64,000 bases of DNA from Desulfuromonas soudanensis (GCF_001278055.1 NZ_CP010802.1:1116001-1180000); one strand, 5' to 3'. Positions 43,039 through 53,011 are shown, counted from the stretch's first letter. The notes: a model not told the origin generated them from the letters alone. Made by a program: numbers and translations.

Positions 43039-46000
43039 CTACGCCACAAAACTCCCCGGTTCCACTTCCCGCACCTGCCCCAGCGCAGCCAGGGTTTCGA
43101 GCAACTCGCCAACCTTGTCAGCGCGGGCGCGCTGGAAGGTGCGGGCGAGGGTTTCGGCGGTGATCGGGGCGGCGGCGCTGGCGAGGGCGGCGCGGACGGC
43201 TTGCACCTGCTCGGGGAGGGTTTTCGGCCAGGGGAGTTTGGCTTTGATTGTGAGCGGGGTGGCTTCGGTTTCGCCGAGATTGAGGTCGTCCTGAATGGTG
43301 ACCTGCGCGCCGTGCGGCTGCTGGTATTCGGGGCGCAGCCAGCGGATCAGGCCTTGCTCTTCTTCCCGGGCCCGTTCGCGGTTGAGGGCGACGACCTTTT
43401 CGAGGATTTCGGCGTCGCTGAGGGTGGCGGGCCAGCCGTAGGCGGCAAAGACGGCGGCGTCGAGTTCGTCGTGCAGTTGTTTGAGGATGGCGACCAGCCC
43501 TTGTTCGTGGATCGTTTTCTCTTTGGCGGTCAAGATTATCGTAGGGGCGCGATTCATCGCGCCCGGTGTCGTTTCTGTCGTGCCCGGTGTCGTTTCTGTC
43601 GCGCCGAGGGCGTCATAAATGCCGCCCCTACATTTTTCGATCTCCCGCAACTTCTCCAGCACGTTGTACATGCCGGTCAGGGTCAGGTCGGGATGGAGCG
43701 CCTGCTGGCGCTTGCGGTGGGCGTCGAGCTGCTCAGCGAGGGCGCGGATGGTTTGCTTCTGCTCGTCGCTGGCGGCGGGGAAGGGGAATTTATTGAAGCA
43801 GTCAGTATGGTTATAGGTCGCGTCATTTCCAATGCCGAGCCACCCCCCTGCTGCAATAGCCCAACAAATATGAATTTTTGAAGAAAGGACACCCAACAAG
43901 AAAGCTTCGTCACTGGCCGTGATGACGATTTTGCTTTCGGACAGGACTTCGGGTGGCAGGAACTGAAATATACGATGTTTGGCCGTTCGAACGGTTGCAA
44001 TGTACCTGTCTAGGCCCATTAACGCAGGACGAAGGTCCTTCCTGGGTTCACCGAAGATCCACCACTTTTCTTTGTAGCTGGCTCGATTGTTTTGATCTCG
44101 CTCTGGTTTGACTCGCTCCAAAACCCATTGGAATACCTCTGGGTAAAATTTGCGGACCTCATCAACGCTAAGCCCGAACAGGTCAATAACCATGAGCCCT
44201 CGTGGACTCTGAGCGAGATCGCGACCATTGCGGTATGGGCAGATATGTTTTTCCAAATTGGGGATTCGTCCAAGGCCAAGCCGTTTTGCTTCCTCGACGG
44301 TGACCAGAAAACCTTCGCCGTGAAGTTTTATGCCCATGGCACATAGATCAGCATTTGCAGAAAGTTGAACCGAGGCGGCTACGTTTGCTCCCGTCGTCAA
44401 ATCAGCGTGTAACACTCCAAGATGAGAAGCCAACTCAACGGCCACGCCTTCCCCGTCTCCTCCCCGCTCACTGGTCACCGTAACCAGAGTCCCCACCTCT
44501 CCATCTTTCACCACTCGGCCGACAGTCATGGCAATCCTAACCGCCGCGCCATCCGCAGCATCGACCCAGGGATGATCAGGAATGGCAAAAGCGATTTGTA
44601 GGGGCACCCCTTGCGGGTGCCCGCCTTGCCCATGGGCACCCGCAAGGGGCGCCCCTACAAGGTGCCGTTCGACCACCTTGCGATTGAATGTCTGCGTAAT
44701 CGAATTGGTGGTGATGAAACCGAAGCGCCGCACCTTGCCGGTGCGAGTCAACGCGGCGGCATGATGCCACCAGAACATGACGAAGTCGGCGCTGTCCGGC
44801 ACTTCCTTCCAGACGCTTCTCAGCGCCTCGACGTAACCGTCGCCGAGCGCCTGTCGCATGGTCGAAGCGCCGATAAACGGCGGGTTCCCAACCACAAAAT
44901 CCGCTTGCGGCCACTCTGCCTGACGCGGATTCAGATAACGCAGCACCGCTTCCTGCGCGCTCTCATCCGGCACCTGCTCCCCCGTCACCGGATGCGTCTT
45001 CGTCGTCCGTCCATCCCAACGGCTGACCGCCTTTCCCTCGCCATCGACCACCGGCTCCACCCCGTCATAAGCCAGCACCGCGTCGCGGCACTCGACGTTG
45101 TGGAACTTCTTGATCACCGGCTCCGGCGGCAGCACATGGCCGCGGGTGCGGAAATGCCATTGCAGATAGCCGATCCACAACACCATGTCGGTGATGGCGG
45201 CGGCGCGGGGATTGACTTCGATGCCGAGAAGCTGGTGCGGATCGACGGTGAGGCCGGCGAGCTCCAGCGTCGTCTGGTCTTCGCCGAAACCTTCGAGGGC
45301 ATTGAGAACTTCTCCCTCCAGACGCTTGAGATGTTCGAAGGTCACGTAAAGGAAGTTGCCGCTGCCGCAGGCGGGATCGAGAATCCGCAACGAACAGAGC
45401 TTGTGGTGAAAGGCCTTGACCAGAACGATGGCGCCAGCGCTGTCGCCCTGACCATCGAGGGTCACGCCCGCAGCCAGCACCGCATCCCAGTCGGCGCGCA
45501 GCGGTTCGACCACTGTCGGCAGGACCAAGCGCTCGACGTATTCGCGCGGCGTGTAATGGGCGCCGAGATGGTGGCGTTCGGTGGGGTCGAGGGCGCGCTC
45601 CAGCAGGGTGCCGAAGATCGCCGGCTCGACATCGCGCCAGTCGGCCTTGGCGGCGTCGATGAGAAGATTGAGCTGAATATCGCTGATCGGCAGCGCCTCG
45701 GTCTCGGCAAAGAGGCCGCCATTGAAGCGCAGCAACTTTTCACGCAGCACCGGCGAGAAGCCGCCGTCGCGCATCGTCGTCCACAGCGATTCCAGCAGCG
45801 GCGGGAAGTTGTCGATATCGCCGCGCAGACTCTCCAGCAAGGCGGTGAAGCTTCGGGCCGGAATCAGCCCGACATCCTCGGCGAACATGGTGAAGAGGCT
45901 GCGTTTGAGGAAGTTGCCGACCCGCTCCGGCGTCTGTCCCGACGACTCCAGCGACTTGGCGAGGCGGGCGAGTTTGGCGGCAATCTCGCGGGTCGCCTTG

Positions 46001-46653
46001 GCGCTGCGCTTGGCCGGGTCGAGGCCGTGCGGCTGGGTCCAGACCTCACGCAGCAGCGTGCGAATCTCGGGATCGACGAGATCGGCGAGGAGGATGCGGT
46101 GCGCGCGCGGGTCGGGGAAGGGGAGATAGGACTTGCCGGTGCAGGAGAATTCGCTGTAGAGCTCGATGGCGTGGCCGACATCGACGATGACGAGAAAGGG
46201 CGGCCACCCCTCGGCGACGGGGAGGGCGCGGGCGTATTGCTCGGCCTGCCCCTTGGCCTTGAGCATCGCCACATCCCACCCCTTGGTGCCGCGCACGGCG
46301 GTGCCGCGCCGGCCGGAGAGCCAGTCGCTTTCATTCTCGCGAATCAGTAGCGGCTCCGTCCCGGAGGGACGATCGCTCCCCTGCTTGGCTTCGAGGACGA
46401 AACAGCCATGTTTGTAGAGATCGATGCGACCGTTGCTGGTCAGGCCGGACCCGTGGCGGAAGGTGACGCTGCGTTCGAAGACATAGCTGTTGTCGCGGTC
46501 GTCGGGGCGGGTGGGTTCGGGGCGCGGAACTTCGAGGAGATCGCAGAATTCGGAGAGGAAGAGTTGATAGTTGGCCCGTTCGGCGGCGCCGGAGGCCGCC
46601 CAGCGGTGGATAAAATCAACGACAGCGGTGTCGGTGCGCGGCATCTCGGTCAT
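43039..46653 (-). CDS. MmeI-like type IIL/IIG restriction-modification enzyme
   Basis: A 1204-residue one-chain enzyme. The nuclease motif D78-x9-E88-x-K90 ([13 protein letters not shown]) has the same spacing as in MmeI. The methyltransferase has motif [16 protein letters not shown] and motif [13 protein letters not shown], an adenine-N6 type. The C-terminal part has a target-recognition-like region and [16 protein letters not shown]. MmeI relatives methylate one strand and cut about 20 bases away; DISARM-type methylases are an alternative, but no other DISARM genes are present. Two in-frame REP-like insertions (around residues 665-686 and 1008-1038) lie inside the coding sequence. Confidence 0.85.
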   Translation of the reverse strand: MTEMPRTDTAVVDFIHRWAASGAAERANYQLFLSEFCDLLEVPRPEPTRPDDRDNSYVFERSVTFRHGSGLTSNGRIDLYKHGCFVLEAKQGSDRPSGTEPLLIRENESDWLSGRRGTAVRGTKGWDVAMLKAKGQAEQYARALPVAEGWPPFLVIVDVGHAIELYSEFSCTGKSYLPFPDPRAHRILLADLVDPEIRTLLREVWTQPHGLDPAKRSAKATREIAAKLARLAKSLESSGQTPERVGNFLKRSLFTMFAEDVGLIPARSFTALLESLRGDIDNFPPLLESLWTTMRDGGFSPVLREKLLRFNGGLFAETEALPISDIQLNLLIDAAKADWRDVEPAIFGTLLERALDPTERHHLGAHYTPREYVERLVLPTVVEPLRADWDAVLAAGVTLDGQGDSAGAIVLVKAFHHKLCSLRILDPACGSGNFLYVTFEHLKRLEGEVLNALEGFGEDQTTLELAGLTVDPHQLLGIEVNPRAAAITDMVLWIGYLQWHFRTRGHVLPPEPVIKKFHNVECRDAVLAYDGVEPVVDGEGKAVSRWDGRTTKTHPVTGEQVPDESAQEAVLRYLNPRQAEWPQADFVVGNPPFIGASTMRQALGDGYVEALRSVWKEVPDSADFVMFWWHHAAALTRTGKVRRFGFITTNSITQTFNRKVVERHLVGAPLAGAHGQGGHPQGVPLQIAFAIPDHPWVDAADGAAVRIAMTVGRVVKDGEVGTLVTVTSERGGDGEGVAVELASHLGVLHADLTTGANVAASVQLSANADLCAMGIKLHGEGFLVTVEEAKRLGLGRIPNLEKHICPYRNGRDLAQSPRGLMVIDLFGLSVDEVRKFYPEVFQWVLERVKPERDQNNRASYKEKWWIFGEPRKDLRPALMGLDRYIATVRTAKHRIFQFLPPEVLSESKIVITASDEAFLLGVLSSKIHICWAIAAGGWLGIGNDATYNHTDCFNKFPFPAASDEQKQTIRALAEQLDAHRKRQQALHPDLTLTGMYNVLEKLREIEKCRGGIYDALGATETTPGTTETTPGAMNRAPTIILTAKEKTIHEQGLVAILKQLHDELDAAVFAAYGWPATLSDAEILEKVVALNRERAREEEQGLIRWLRPEYQQPHGAQVTIQDDLNLGETEATPLTIKAKLPWPKTLPEQVQAVRAALASAAAPITAETLARTFQRARADKVGELLETLAALGQVREVEPGSFVA
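43541..43631. repeat. REP-like palindrome inside the restriction-modification gene, copy 1
   Basis: Ends GTAGGGGCG and CGCCCCTAC form inverted termini around a 91-bp unit. Inside is a 21-bp tandem duplication (43561-43581 and 43582-43602), so the protein reads [15 protein letters not shown]. The frame is preserved. Confidence 0.85.
44596..44660. repeat. REP-like palindrome inside the restriction-modification gene, copy 2
   Basis: Two 27-base arms, starting TTGTAGGGGC, match as inverted repeats at 26 of 27 positions with an 11-base loop. It shares the GTAGGGGC/GCCCCTAC ends of copy 1. It is translated as [17 protein letters not shown] within the methyltransferase part. Confidence 0.88.
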
Positions 46654-46851
46654 ACATCCCCCTGTGATTCCTGCGAACGATCCGACGACCGATCACCGTA
46701 ATAAGGCAGCGAATCTCATGTCAGGAGGGAATTTAGCAAAAGTACCGCATCTTTGCCAGTACGAAGACCTTTGTCGGTCATTATTGCAGAGAGGGAACCT
46801 TGGTAATAGCGGATGGCAAATCGTTACAAGTTTTTCTCTCCCGCCCCGCCT

Positions 46852-47553
46852 TCATACCTTCCCCCGCCCATTCTTCTGCGCATCCCGCGCCTGCAGGCGG
46901 GCCTTGGTCATCCGCTCGCGCAGACCGCCGTCCTGCAAGAAGGCCTTCTCCAGCCCTTTCAACTGCCGGTCGAGCAGAAAATTGGTCTGGTGAATCAGGC
47001 AAATCGCGATATTGGCCACCACTTCGGCGGGGCGGGTGTCGACAAAGGTCCGATACATCTCATAACTCACATCACTCTCACGACCGAGCTTGCGCACATA
47101 CTGCGCCTCCCTGGAGTCTTTATCCCAGATCGGCAAGTCGCGCACTTTCAGATAATCGCGGTAATCCTCCAGCAGCTCTTCGAGGCTCGCCCGCGCCACG
47201 TTGGTCAGCTTGATCTCCATCTCCTTCGAGGTGGTCGCGGCCTTGCTTCCCTCGACGATATTCTGCTTGCCCGAGCGCGCCGCCTGCACCATTTGATCGA
47301 CGGTGCGGTCGCCCTTTTTGAGAAAGCTCTGGCAGAACCGAAAGGTGAGCTGGTAGACCACCTCGGACTTCTGGTAAGAGAGCAGGGTCTGGTAGTCGCC
47401 CCTTGGGGGTAAGATCAGAGGCTGGGGATTTTGCGAGCCAAGTGGATTCTGGGAGTTATGGGAGTCATGGGAGTCATGGGAGTCATGGGAGTCATGGGAA
47501 GGCATCGCTGCTTTCCCATTATTTTCATGCTTCCCATTGCCTGTCTTTTTCAT
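46852..47553 (-). CDS. four-helix-bundle protein with SHD repeat
   Basis: A 233-residue protein. The N-terminal region has a short His-Asp-Ser repeat (SHDSHDSHDSHDSHNS), encoded by 9-bp tandem units. The rest is an extended four-helix bundle of the kind related to the 23S rRNA intervening-sequence protein: FCQSFLKKGDRTVDQMVQAARSGKQNI and SKEMEIKLTNVARASLEELLEDY. No function is established for this group. The ATG at 47553 has GGAGG six bases upstream; the frame upstream runs into the tRNA gene and is not coding. Confidence 0.8.
   Translation of the reverse strand: MKKTGNGKHENNGKAAMPSHDSHDSHDSHDSHNSQNPLGSQNPQPLILPPRGDYQTLLSYQKSEVVYQLTFRFCQSFLKKGDRTVDQMVQAARSGKQNIVEGSKAATTSKEMEIKLTNVARASLEELLEDYRDYLKVRDLPIWDKDSREAQYVRKLGRESDVSYEMYRTFVDTRPAEVVANIAICLIHQTNFLLDRQLKGLEKAFLQDGGLRERMTKARLQARDAQKNGRGKV
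47452..47496. repeat. 9-bp tandem repeat within coding sequence
   Basis: Five units, one GGAGTTATG and four GGAGTCATG on the plus strand, encode the His-Asp-Ser repeats. Because the unit is a multiple of three, changes in number keep the frame. Confidence 0.9.
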
Positions 47554-47584
47554 AACAACCTCCGACCTGCTTGCCAGCAAACAG

Positions 47585-47611
47585 AAAAACCAGCCTGAAG
47601 GGCTGGTTTTT
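47585..47611 (-). terminator. tRNA terminator
   Basis: Stem AAAAACCAGCC/GGCTGGTTTTT with loop TGAAG, 24 bases after the tRNA 3' end; the minus strand gives five T. Confidence 0.88.
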
Positions 47612-47634
47612 ATGAATTGTTTTGGATTGTTAGT

Positions 47635-47720
47635 TGGTGCCGAAGGCCGGAATCGAACCGGCACGCCCAGAAGGCAACGGTTTTTGAGACCGTCGTGTCT
47701 ACCGATTCCACCACTTCGGC
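47635..47720 (-). tRNA. tRNA-Leu (CAA anticodon)
   Basis: An 86-base tRNA with a variable arm, read on the minus strand. The acceptor stem GCCGAAG pairs with CTTCGGC; the anticodon loop is CTCAAAA between ACGGT and ACCGT, so the anticodon is CAA. The T-arm is GCCGGTTCGAATCCGGC and the CCA end is encoded. Its 3' end faces the accessory island. Confidence 0.95.
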
Positions 47721-47797
47721 AAAAGCGGTTGAATTATAGGGTCAAGGGGGGCAATGGTCAAGGGTTAAAACACCTTGCCCCCTTGGGCACAGGGACC

Positions 47798-50056
47798 TCA
47801 GGCCGGTGCATAGTCGTAGGAGCCGGAGGAGGTCGAACTCCTGGGGCAGAGGCGGCTGTGGTGGCCGAGAAATCGGGCGAATTCGCCGGCGGGGAGGGGT
47901 TCGCTGAAAAAATGCCCCTGTCCCATGGCGCAACGGTGTCGTTTCAGGAAGAGGAGCTGGTCGGCGGTTTCGATCCCTTCGGCGAGGACCTTGAGGCCGA
48001 GACGGTGGGCCATGGCGATGATCGCTTCGGTGATGACCCGGTCATGCTCGCCGCGGGGGACGTCGGTGATGAAGGAGCGGTCGATCTTGAGAACGTCGAG
48101 GGGGAAACGCTTGAGATAGCTCAGGGAGGAATAGCCGGTGCCGAAGTCGTCGATGGAGAGGGACACCCCGAGGGCCTTGAGGGCGTGGAGCCGCAACACG
48201 TTCACTTCGGAATTTTCCATCAGCGACGATTCGGTGAGTTCGAGCTCGAGGTCGCCGGGGCGGAGGCCGGTTTCGAGGAGGATGCTCCCCACCAGGGGGA
48301 CGAAGTCGCTTCGGCGCAGCTGGAATCCGGAGATGTTGACGGCCATTTTAATGCGGGGGTACCCGGCCTCCTGCCAGGCGCGGTTCTGGCGGCAGGCTTC
48401 CCGCAGGGCCCACTGGCCGAGGGGGTGGATCAGGCCGTTTTCCTCGGCGACGGGGATGAACCGGTCCGGAGGGATGGAGGAGCCGTCGGCGCGTGTCCAG
48501 CGCAACAGGGCCTCGGCGCCGATCACCGTCCCCGAGAACAGGTCGATCAGGGGCTGGTAGTGCAGGGAGAATTCCCCCTCATCGATTCCGCGGCGCATGG
48601 CCGCTTCGAGGGCGAGCTGATCCTGGGTGGCGGCGTTGATCTCCCGGCAGAAGTACTGATAGGAGTTTTTGCTGTGGGCCTTGGCCTGGTACATGGCCGA
48701 ATCGGCGCAGTTGAGGAGGGCCCCGGCGTCTCTGCCGTCCCGGACATATAGGGATATGCCGATGCTGCCGGTGCCGTGGATCGCCCCCCCCTCGAGGAGG
48801 ATCGGCTCGCCGATGATCTGTAGGATCCGGCGGGCCACCAGGGCGGCATCCTCTTCGTGGGCGATGGGGTAGAGGGCCATGGCGAACCGGTCCCCTCCGG
48901 TGCGGGCGACGATGTCCCGGCCCCGGGCCTGGGCGACCAGGCGTTCGGCGTAGATCTTGAGCATGGTGTTGCAGGCTTCGAAGCCGAAGGAGTCGTTGAC
49001 CGCCTTGAACTTGTCGAGGTCGAGGCAGAGAACGGCGACGGGGCGCTCCTCCTTGGCGGCCAGGCGCAGGATCTTGTCGAGCTTCTGGAGAAAATTCATC
49101 CGGTTGGGGAGACCGGTCAGAGGGTCGTAGTTGGCCAGGCGGTAAGCCTTCTCCTCGAGCTGCTTGTTGAGGGTCACGTCGAGCATGGTGCCGACGATGC
49201 CGCCGATGGCCTTTGACGGGGTCAAAAAGACCGACTTGGTGAAGATCACCTCGCGGCGGCTGCGGTCGGCGTAGACCATCGGTCCCTGGTAGGTCTCGAG
49301 TTTTTGCCCACCGAGAAGGCGCCGGTCGGTGGCGTGATAGCTGTCGGCAAAATCGGCCGGAGCGATGTCGTGCACGGTCTTGCCGAGGATCTCCTCCTTT
49401 TTCAATCCGAGGGCGCCGAGGAATTCGCGGTTGCCGCCGAGGTAGCGCAGGTTCTGATCCTTGTAAAAGACCGGTGTCGGAATGGCGTCGATCAGTTCCT
49501 GTAGGAAATGGACCTGGTCCCGCAGCGCTGCCGCCGAGATTTCCCTCTCCAGTTCGGCGCCCAGGCGCTCCTTCAACGGGAGGAGGACCGCGGCGGCCAG
49601 CTGTGTCTCCTGGTCGGCCTCCGGCCAGAAGAGAACGGCTATCCCCAGGGGAGAGCCGTCGGCCGCGGCGAGGGGGAGAGCGAGCAGGGATCGGAGCTGC
49701 GGGTCCTGGAACGCCGCCGCCAGGGTCCTCTCCAGGTTGAGCTCCGCTGGGGCCGACCCCCGGGAAAAGAGGAGGGACTGCTGCTGCGCGGAGAGCCCGA
49801 AGGTCCCCTCTTCCGGGAGGGGGCACTGGCCTGCCGCGACAAAGATTTCGTAGTGGCCGGGTTTTTCGGCAACGGAGCGGGCGACAAAGGCGCCCCGGGC
49901 CTCGAGGCGGTCGACGAGGTGATTCATCAGCACCGCGAAGAAGGCCTTCCCCACGGTCGAGCAGATCGCGGGAAAGATGTCCCGGAGCAGGGTGCAAGCC
50001 CGTTCGTCCAGCGCCTCGGCAGGACTCATTTTCTCATGCCCGGAGGGTCTGCTCAT
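47798..50056 (-). CDS. PAS-GGDEF-EAL protein with degenerate GGDEF site
   Basis: A protein of about 752 residues acting on cyclic di-GMP. An N-terminal GAF-like region is followed by a PAS domain (about 200-300), a GGDEF domain whose signature reads RTGGDRFAMAL, and an EAL domain with EALLRW, NISGFQLRRSD, LELTESSLM and DDFGTGYSSL. The Asp-for-Glu change in GGDEF (GGDRF) suggests it no longer makes cyclic di-GMP, while the EAL residues look complete, so it is probably a phosphodiesterase. It is last in the chemosensory operon. The ATG at 50089, overlapping cheW, is an alternative start. Confidence 0.9.
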   Translation of the reverse strand: MSRPSGHEKMSPAEALDERACTLLRDIFPAICSTVGKAFFAVLMNHLVDRLEARGAFVARSVAEKPGHYEIFVAAGQCPLPEEGTFGLSAQQQSLLFSRGSAPAELNLERTLAAAFQDPQLRSLLALPLAAADGSPLGIAVLFWPEADQETQLAAAVLLPLKERLGAELEREISAAALRDQVHFLQELIDAIPTPVFYKDQNLRYLGGNREFLGALGLKKEEILGKTVHDIAPADFADSYHATDRRLLGGQKLETYQGPMVYADRSRREVIFTKSVFLTPSKAIGGIVGTMLDVTLNKQLEEKAYRLANYDPLTGLPNRMNFLQKLDKILRLAAKEERPVAVLCLDLDKFKAVNDSFGFEACNTMLKIYAERLVAQARGRDIVARTGGDRFAMALYPIAHEEDAALVARRILQIIGEPILLEGGAIHGTGSIGISLYVRDGRDAGALLNCADSAMYQAKAHSKNSYQYFCREINAATQDQLALEAAMRRGIDEGEFSLHYQPLIDLFSGTVIGAEALLRWTRADGSSIPPDRFIPVAEENGLIHPLGQWALREACRQNRAWQEAGYPRIKMAVNISGFQLRRSDFVPLVGSILLETGLRPGDLELELTESSLMENSEVNVLRLHALKALGVSLSIDDFGTGYSSLSYLKRFPLDVLKIDRSFITDVPRGEHDRVITEAIIAMAHRLGLKVLAEGIETADQLLFLKRHRCAMGQGHFFSEPLPAGEFARFLGHHSRLCPRSSTSSGSYDYAPA

Positions 50057-50079
50057 CGGTCTATCTTCCGGCGGTCGGC

Positions 50080-50583
50080 TCAGGCGCAAAGGACGGCGGG
50101 ATCGAGATCCCCCTGCAGCAGGACGATTTCATCGCTGCTGAAGATGCGATTGGCATCGAGAAGAATGATGAAGTTGTCCCCCTTTTTCCCCATGCCGCGG
50201 ATGTAGTCGATGTTCAGCCCCGATCCGATGCGCGGCGGCGGTTCGATCTCCTCGGCGCCGAGTTCGAGCACCTCCTGGACCGAATCCGTCACCACGCCGA
50301 CGGTGAGCACCTCCTCGTCGCGGGCGATTTCCAGGACGACGATGCAGGTCGCCTGCGATACGTCCCGGGCAGGGAGCCCCAGTTTGCGCCGCAGGTCGAT
50401 GACCGGAACCACGGCCCCGCGCAGGTTGATGACCCCGAGCATGTAGTCCGGCGTCTGGGGAACCTTGGTCGGTTCTCGATAGTCGAGGATTTCCTTCGTC
50501 CGGCGAACTTCGACGGCGAAAAGCCCCTCGCCGAGGTTGAAGGAGAGGTACTGTTCGATTCGGGCCTGCCCCTTGCTCTCCAT
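50080..50583 (-). CDS. CheW coupling protein
   Basis: A 167-residue CheW that links chemoreceptors to the CheA kinase. The core reads QYLSFNLGEGLFAVEVRRTKEIL, the conserved MLGVINLRGAVVPVIDLRRKLGL and later VGVVTDSVQEVLEL. The start at 50583 is chosen because GGGAG lies six bases upstream. It follows a chemoreceptor gene by 14 bases; no cheA is in the window, so it must couple to a kinase encoded elsewhere. Confidence 0.93.
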   Translation of the reverse strand: MESKGQARIEQYLSFNLGEGLFAVEVRRTKEILDYREPTKVPQTPDYMLGVINLRGAVVPVIDLRRKLGLPARDVSQATCIVVLEIARDEEVLTVGVVTDSVQEVLELGAEEIEPPPRIGSGLNIDYIRGMGKKGDNFIILLDANRIFSSDEIVLLQGDLDPAVLCA

Positions 50584-50597
50584 AGCTGCTCCCATCC

Positions 50598-52394
50598 TCA
50601 GTAGGTCTCGAAGTCGCTGTCGAGGAGGTCGCTGTGCCCCGCGGCGGCGAATCGGGGCTTCTCGATCTTCCCCCTGGACTGACGATGGGAGGACGTCCCG
50701 GCCGGGGCCGGGAGTGCACGTGTGCCCTGTCCGGCCGTTTTCTGTTTTGGCGCGGAAATATTCTCGCCAACCGCCTTCCCCACCTGGAAAAAGGCGATGG
50801 TGTCGGCCAGGAGCTCGACCTGACTCGAGAGTTCCTCGGCGGTGGAGGCCGTTTCTTCGGCGGACGAGGCGTTCTGCTGAATGACGATATCGAGGTGCTG
50901 GATCGCCCTGCTGATCTGCTCGGCGCCGGTATCCTGCTCGCGGCTGGCGGCGGTGATCTCCTGCACCAGTTCGGCGGTGCGCTGGATGTTGGGGACCATC
51001 TCGCCGAGGAGCTTGCCTGCCGTCCGGGCGACGGTGACGCTCGAAGCCGACAGGGCGTTGATCTCTCCGGCGGCCAGCTGGCTCCGTTCGGCGAGTTTGC
51101 GCACCTCGCTGGCGACCACGGCGAATCCCTTGCCGTGCTCGCCGGCCCTGGCCGCCTCGATGGCGGCGTTGAGGGCCAGGAGGTTGGTCTGCCGGGCAAT
51201 CTCCTCGATGATCATGATCTTCTCGGCGATGTTGCGCATCGCCTGCACCGTTTCCGCCACCGCGTGCCCGCTCTGACTGGCGTCGAGGGCCGCCTTGACG
51301 GCGATTTTTTCCGTTTCCAGGGCATTCTCCATGTTTTGCCGGATATTGGCGCCCATCTCTTCGATGGAGGCTGACACCTGTTCGACGGAGGCGGCCTGTT
51401 CGGAGGCGCCCTGGGACATCTGCTGCGACCCGGCGCTCATTTCGATGGCCCCGGCGTTGACGTTCTCCGAGGCGGCCATGACGCCGCCGACCACCTCCCG
51501 CAGGCGTTCAACCATGGTCGAAAAGGCGTGCATCAGTTCGTCCTCGGCGCAGCGGGGTTGAATCATCACCGTCAGATCGCCGGCGGCGATTTCCTTGGCC
51601 CGACCGGAGACCCCCTTGAGCGAGGCGATCATCTCCCCCATGGCGTTCAGCAACTCGCCGGTTTCGTCCCGCTTTTCGGAGGCGACGTTCACCCCCAGAT
51701 CTCCCCGGGCCAGGTGCTTGGCGGCATTGACGGCCCGGGCCAGGGGGCGGGTGATGCTGCGGCCGAAGAAATAAGAAAAGAGCGCCATGACCAGAACCAG
51801 CAGTGAAATGGCCCAGGTGAAGCGCTTGGCCTGCATCCAGAAGTCGGTGTCAACGTCGTCGAGGTAGATCCCCGACCCGATCACCCACCCCCAGGGCTCG
51901 AACGCCTTGACGTAGGAAACCTTGGGAGCGAGCTCCTTGGCTCCCTTCTTGTTCCAGACGTACTCGACAAAACCGGCGCCGTCCTGCCGCACGACCTTGA
52001 CCATTTCGATGAACAGGGCGGTGCCGTTGGGGTCCTTGTAGTCGTCGAGGAGCTGGCCGTTGAGGTCCTTGTTGAAGGGGTGCATGACCATGCGCGGGGT
52101 CATGTCGTTGATCCAGAAATAGTCGTTGTCGCCGTACCTCATCTTCTCCAGAGCCGACATGGCGTTTTGCCTGGCTTCGTCTTCGGAGAAGGCGCCGTCG
52201 AGGAATTGCTGATGGAAAAAGACGACGGCGGCCTGGGCGGTTTCGACGACGTGCCGGGTCTTTTCCTTGCGGTCGTTGATCAGGTTATTCTTGTTGATGG
52301 TGAGCGAGACCGCCGAAATGGCGCAGATCGCCACCAGGCAGAAGCAGACCAGGGCGGTCAATTTGTGGGTCAGTTTAATAGTCGGCATTTTCAC
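50598..52394 (-). CDS. methyl-accepting chemotaxis protein with Cache sensor
   Basis: A 598-residue chemoreceptor. A membrane helix (about 10-30) precedes a periplasmic Cache domain (about 35-185) with [20 protein letters not shown], typical of sCache sensors for small organic ligands. A second helix (about 190-212), a HAMP domain and the signalling tip follow, the latter reading [22 protein letters not shown]. The C-terminal tail is long and ends without the NWETF receptor tail of E. coli. The gene follows the receiver-like protein and precedes cheW. Confidence 0.93.
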   Translation of the reverse strand: MKMPTIKLTHKLTALVCFCLVAICAISAVSLTINKNNLINDRKEKTRHVVETAQAAVVFFHQQFLDGAFSEDEARQNAMSALEKMRYGDNDYFWINDMTPRMVMHPFNKDLNGQLLDDYKDPNGTALFIEMVKVVRQDGAGFVEYVWNKKGAKELAPKVSYVKAFEPWGWVIGSGIYLDDVDTDFWMQAKRFTWAISLLVLVMALFSYFFGRSITRPLARAVNAAKHLARGDLGVNVASEKRDETGELLNAMGEMIASLKGVSGRAKEIAAGDLTVMIQPRCAEDELMHAFSTMVERLREVVGGVMAASENVNAGAIEMSAGSQQMSQGASEQAASVEQVSASIEEMGANIRQNMENALETEKIAVKAALDASQSGHAVAETVQAMRNIAEKIMIIEEIARQTNLLALNAAIEAARAGEHGKGFAVVASEVRKLAERSQLAAGEINALSASSVTVARTAGKLLGEMVPNIQRTAELVQEITAASREQDTGAEQISRAIQHLDIVIQQNASSAEETASTAEELSSQVELLADTIAFFQVGKAVGENISAPKQKTAGQGTRALPAPAGTSSHRQSRGKIEKPRFAAAGHSDLLDSDFETY

Positions 52395-52426
52395 TGGTGC
52401 TCCTTTTTCCGGGGGGTGATGAACTG

Positions 52427-52525
52427 TCAGCCAAGAATCATCGGGACGATCTTGACAAGCTGGGTCGGCTTGAACGGTCTGACGATCCTGGCCGAAGCCC
52501 CGGCGGTGAGAATGGTCTTAAACAT
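52427..52525 (-). pseudogene. CheY C-terminal fragment
   Basis: A 32-residue frame reading [20 protein letters not shown], the last strand and helix of a CheY-type receiver domain (normally xKPF). It overlaps the end of the receiver-like gene by eight bases. The N-terminal receiver part is missing, so it is a remnant unless it is reached by frameshifting. Confidence 0.6.
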
Positions 52526-52937
52526 CGCGGTACTCCTGTGGGCAATAAGCTTCGGCCGTCACGGCCGTCTCTGTCTTCATCAGGCGCAAGTGCTGCATCA
52601 GGGTTTCAGGGGTGCAGCACCGGATTTCTGCGGAGCTGTCGTCGTTCCTCGGCGGTCGCTTCGCCCCCGTATTCCCGGTGATGAAGAGGACGGGGAGAGG
52701 GAAGGTTGGTCGCAAGAGGGTTTTCTCCAGGCTTTCGGCGGCAAATCGCTCGTCCAGGGTGTTGACGATCAGGCACAGGTAATTGCCGACCGGACAGTTC
52801 CTGACCCAGTTCAGGGCATCGTGGGCATCCTTGAATATATCGGCGGCAAAACCGGAGAGGTGAAGATGAAAAGTGATGCCGAGAAGCGCATCGCTCCCTC
52901 CGTCCAGCAGCATCACCCTTGTGGGCTCCGTCGTCAT
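52518..52937 (-). CDS. receiver-like domain without phosphoacceptor
   Basis: A 139-residue stand-alone domain that follows the receiver fold: VMLLDGGSDALLGITFHLHL, then ADIFKDAHDALNWV and YLCLIVNTLDERF. Where CheY has the phospho-accepting Asp, this reads VNTL, and the first acidic pair is reduced to one Asp. It probably acts without phosphorylation, for example by binding a partner of the chemoreceptor operon. It is the first gene after the sigma-54 promoter. Confidence 0.65.
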   Translation of the reverse strand: MTTEPTRVMLLDGGSDALLGITFHLHLSGFAADIFKDAHDALNWVRNCPVGNYLCLIVNTLDERFAAESLEKTLLRPTFPLPVLFITGNTGAKRPPRNDDSSAEIRCCTPETLMQHLRLMKTETAVTAEAYCPQEYRDV

Positions 52938-52995
52938 GATTGGCCTGTCCCGGAATTTAATCAAACGATGTTCGTATATAGCTGTGTTGTTACAT

Positions 52996-53011
52996 AGCAA
53001 GCCCCTTGCCA
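52996..53011 (-). promoter_or_regulatory. sigma-54 promoter of the chemosensory operon
   Basis: Minus strand TGGCAAGGGGCTTGCT, with a near-consensus TGGCA and TTGCT and the GG/GC spacing of 12. The predicted start site is about 45 bases before the receiver-like gene. Confidence 0.85.

Noticed and set aside
43039-46653. DISARM defence system
   Set aside because: The methylase resembles DISARM-type enzymes too, but no helicase or PLD genes accompany it, and the MmeI nuclease spacing D-x9-E-x-K is present.
47635-47720. attL/attR pair at tRNA-Leu
   Set aside because: I found no second copy of the tRNA 3' end at the far side of the island and no integrase, so attachment sites are not called.
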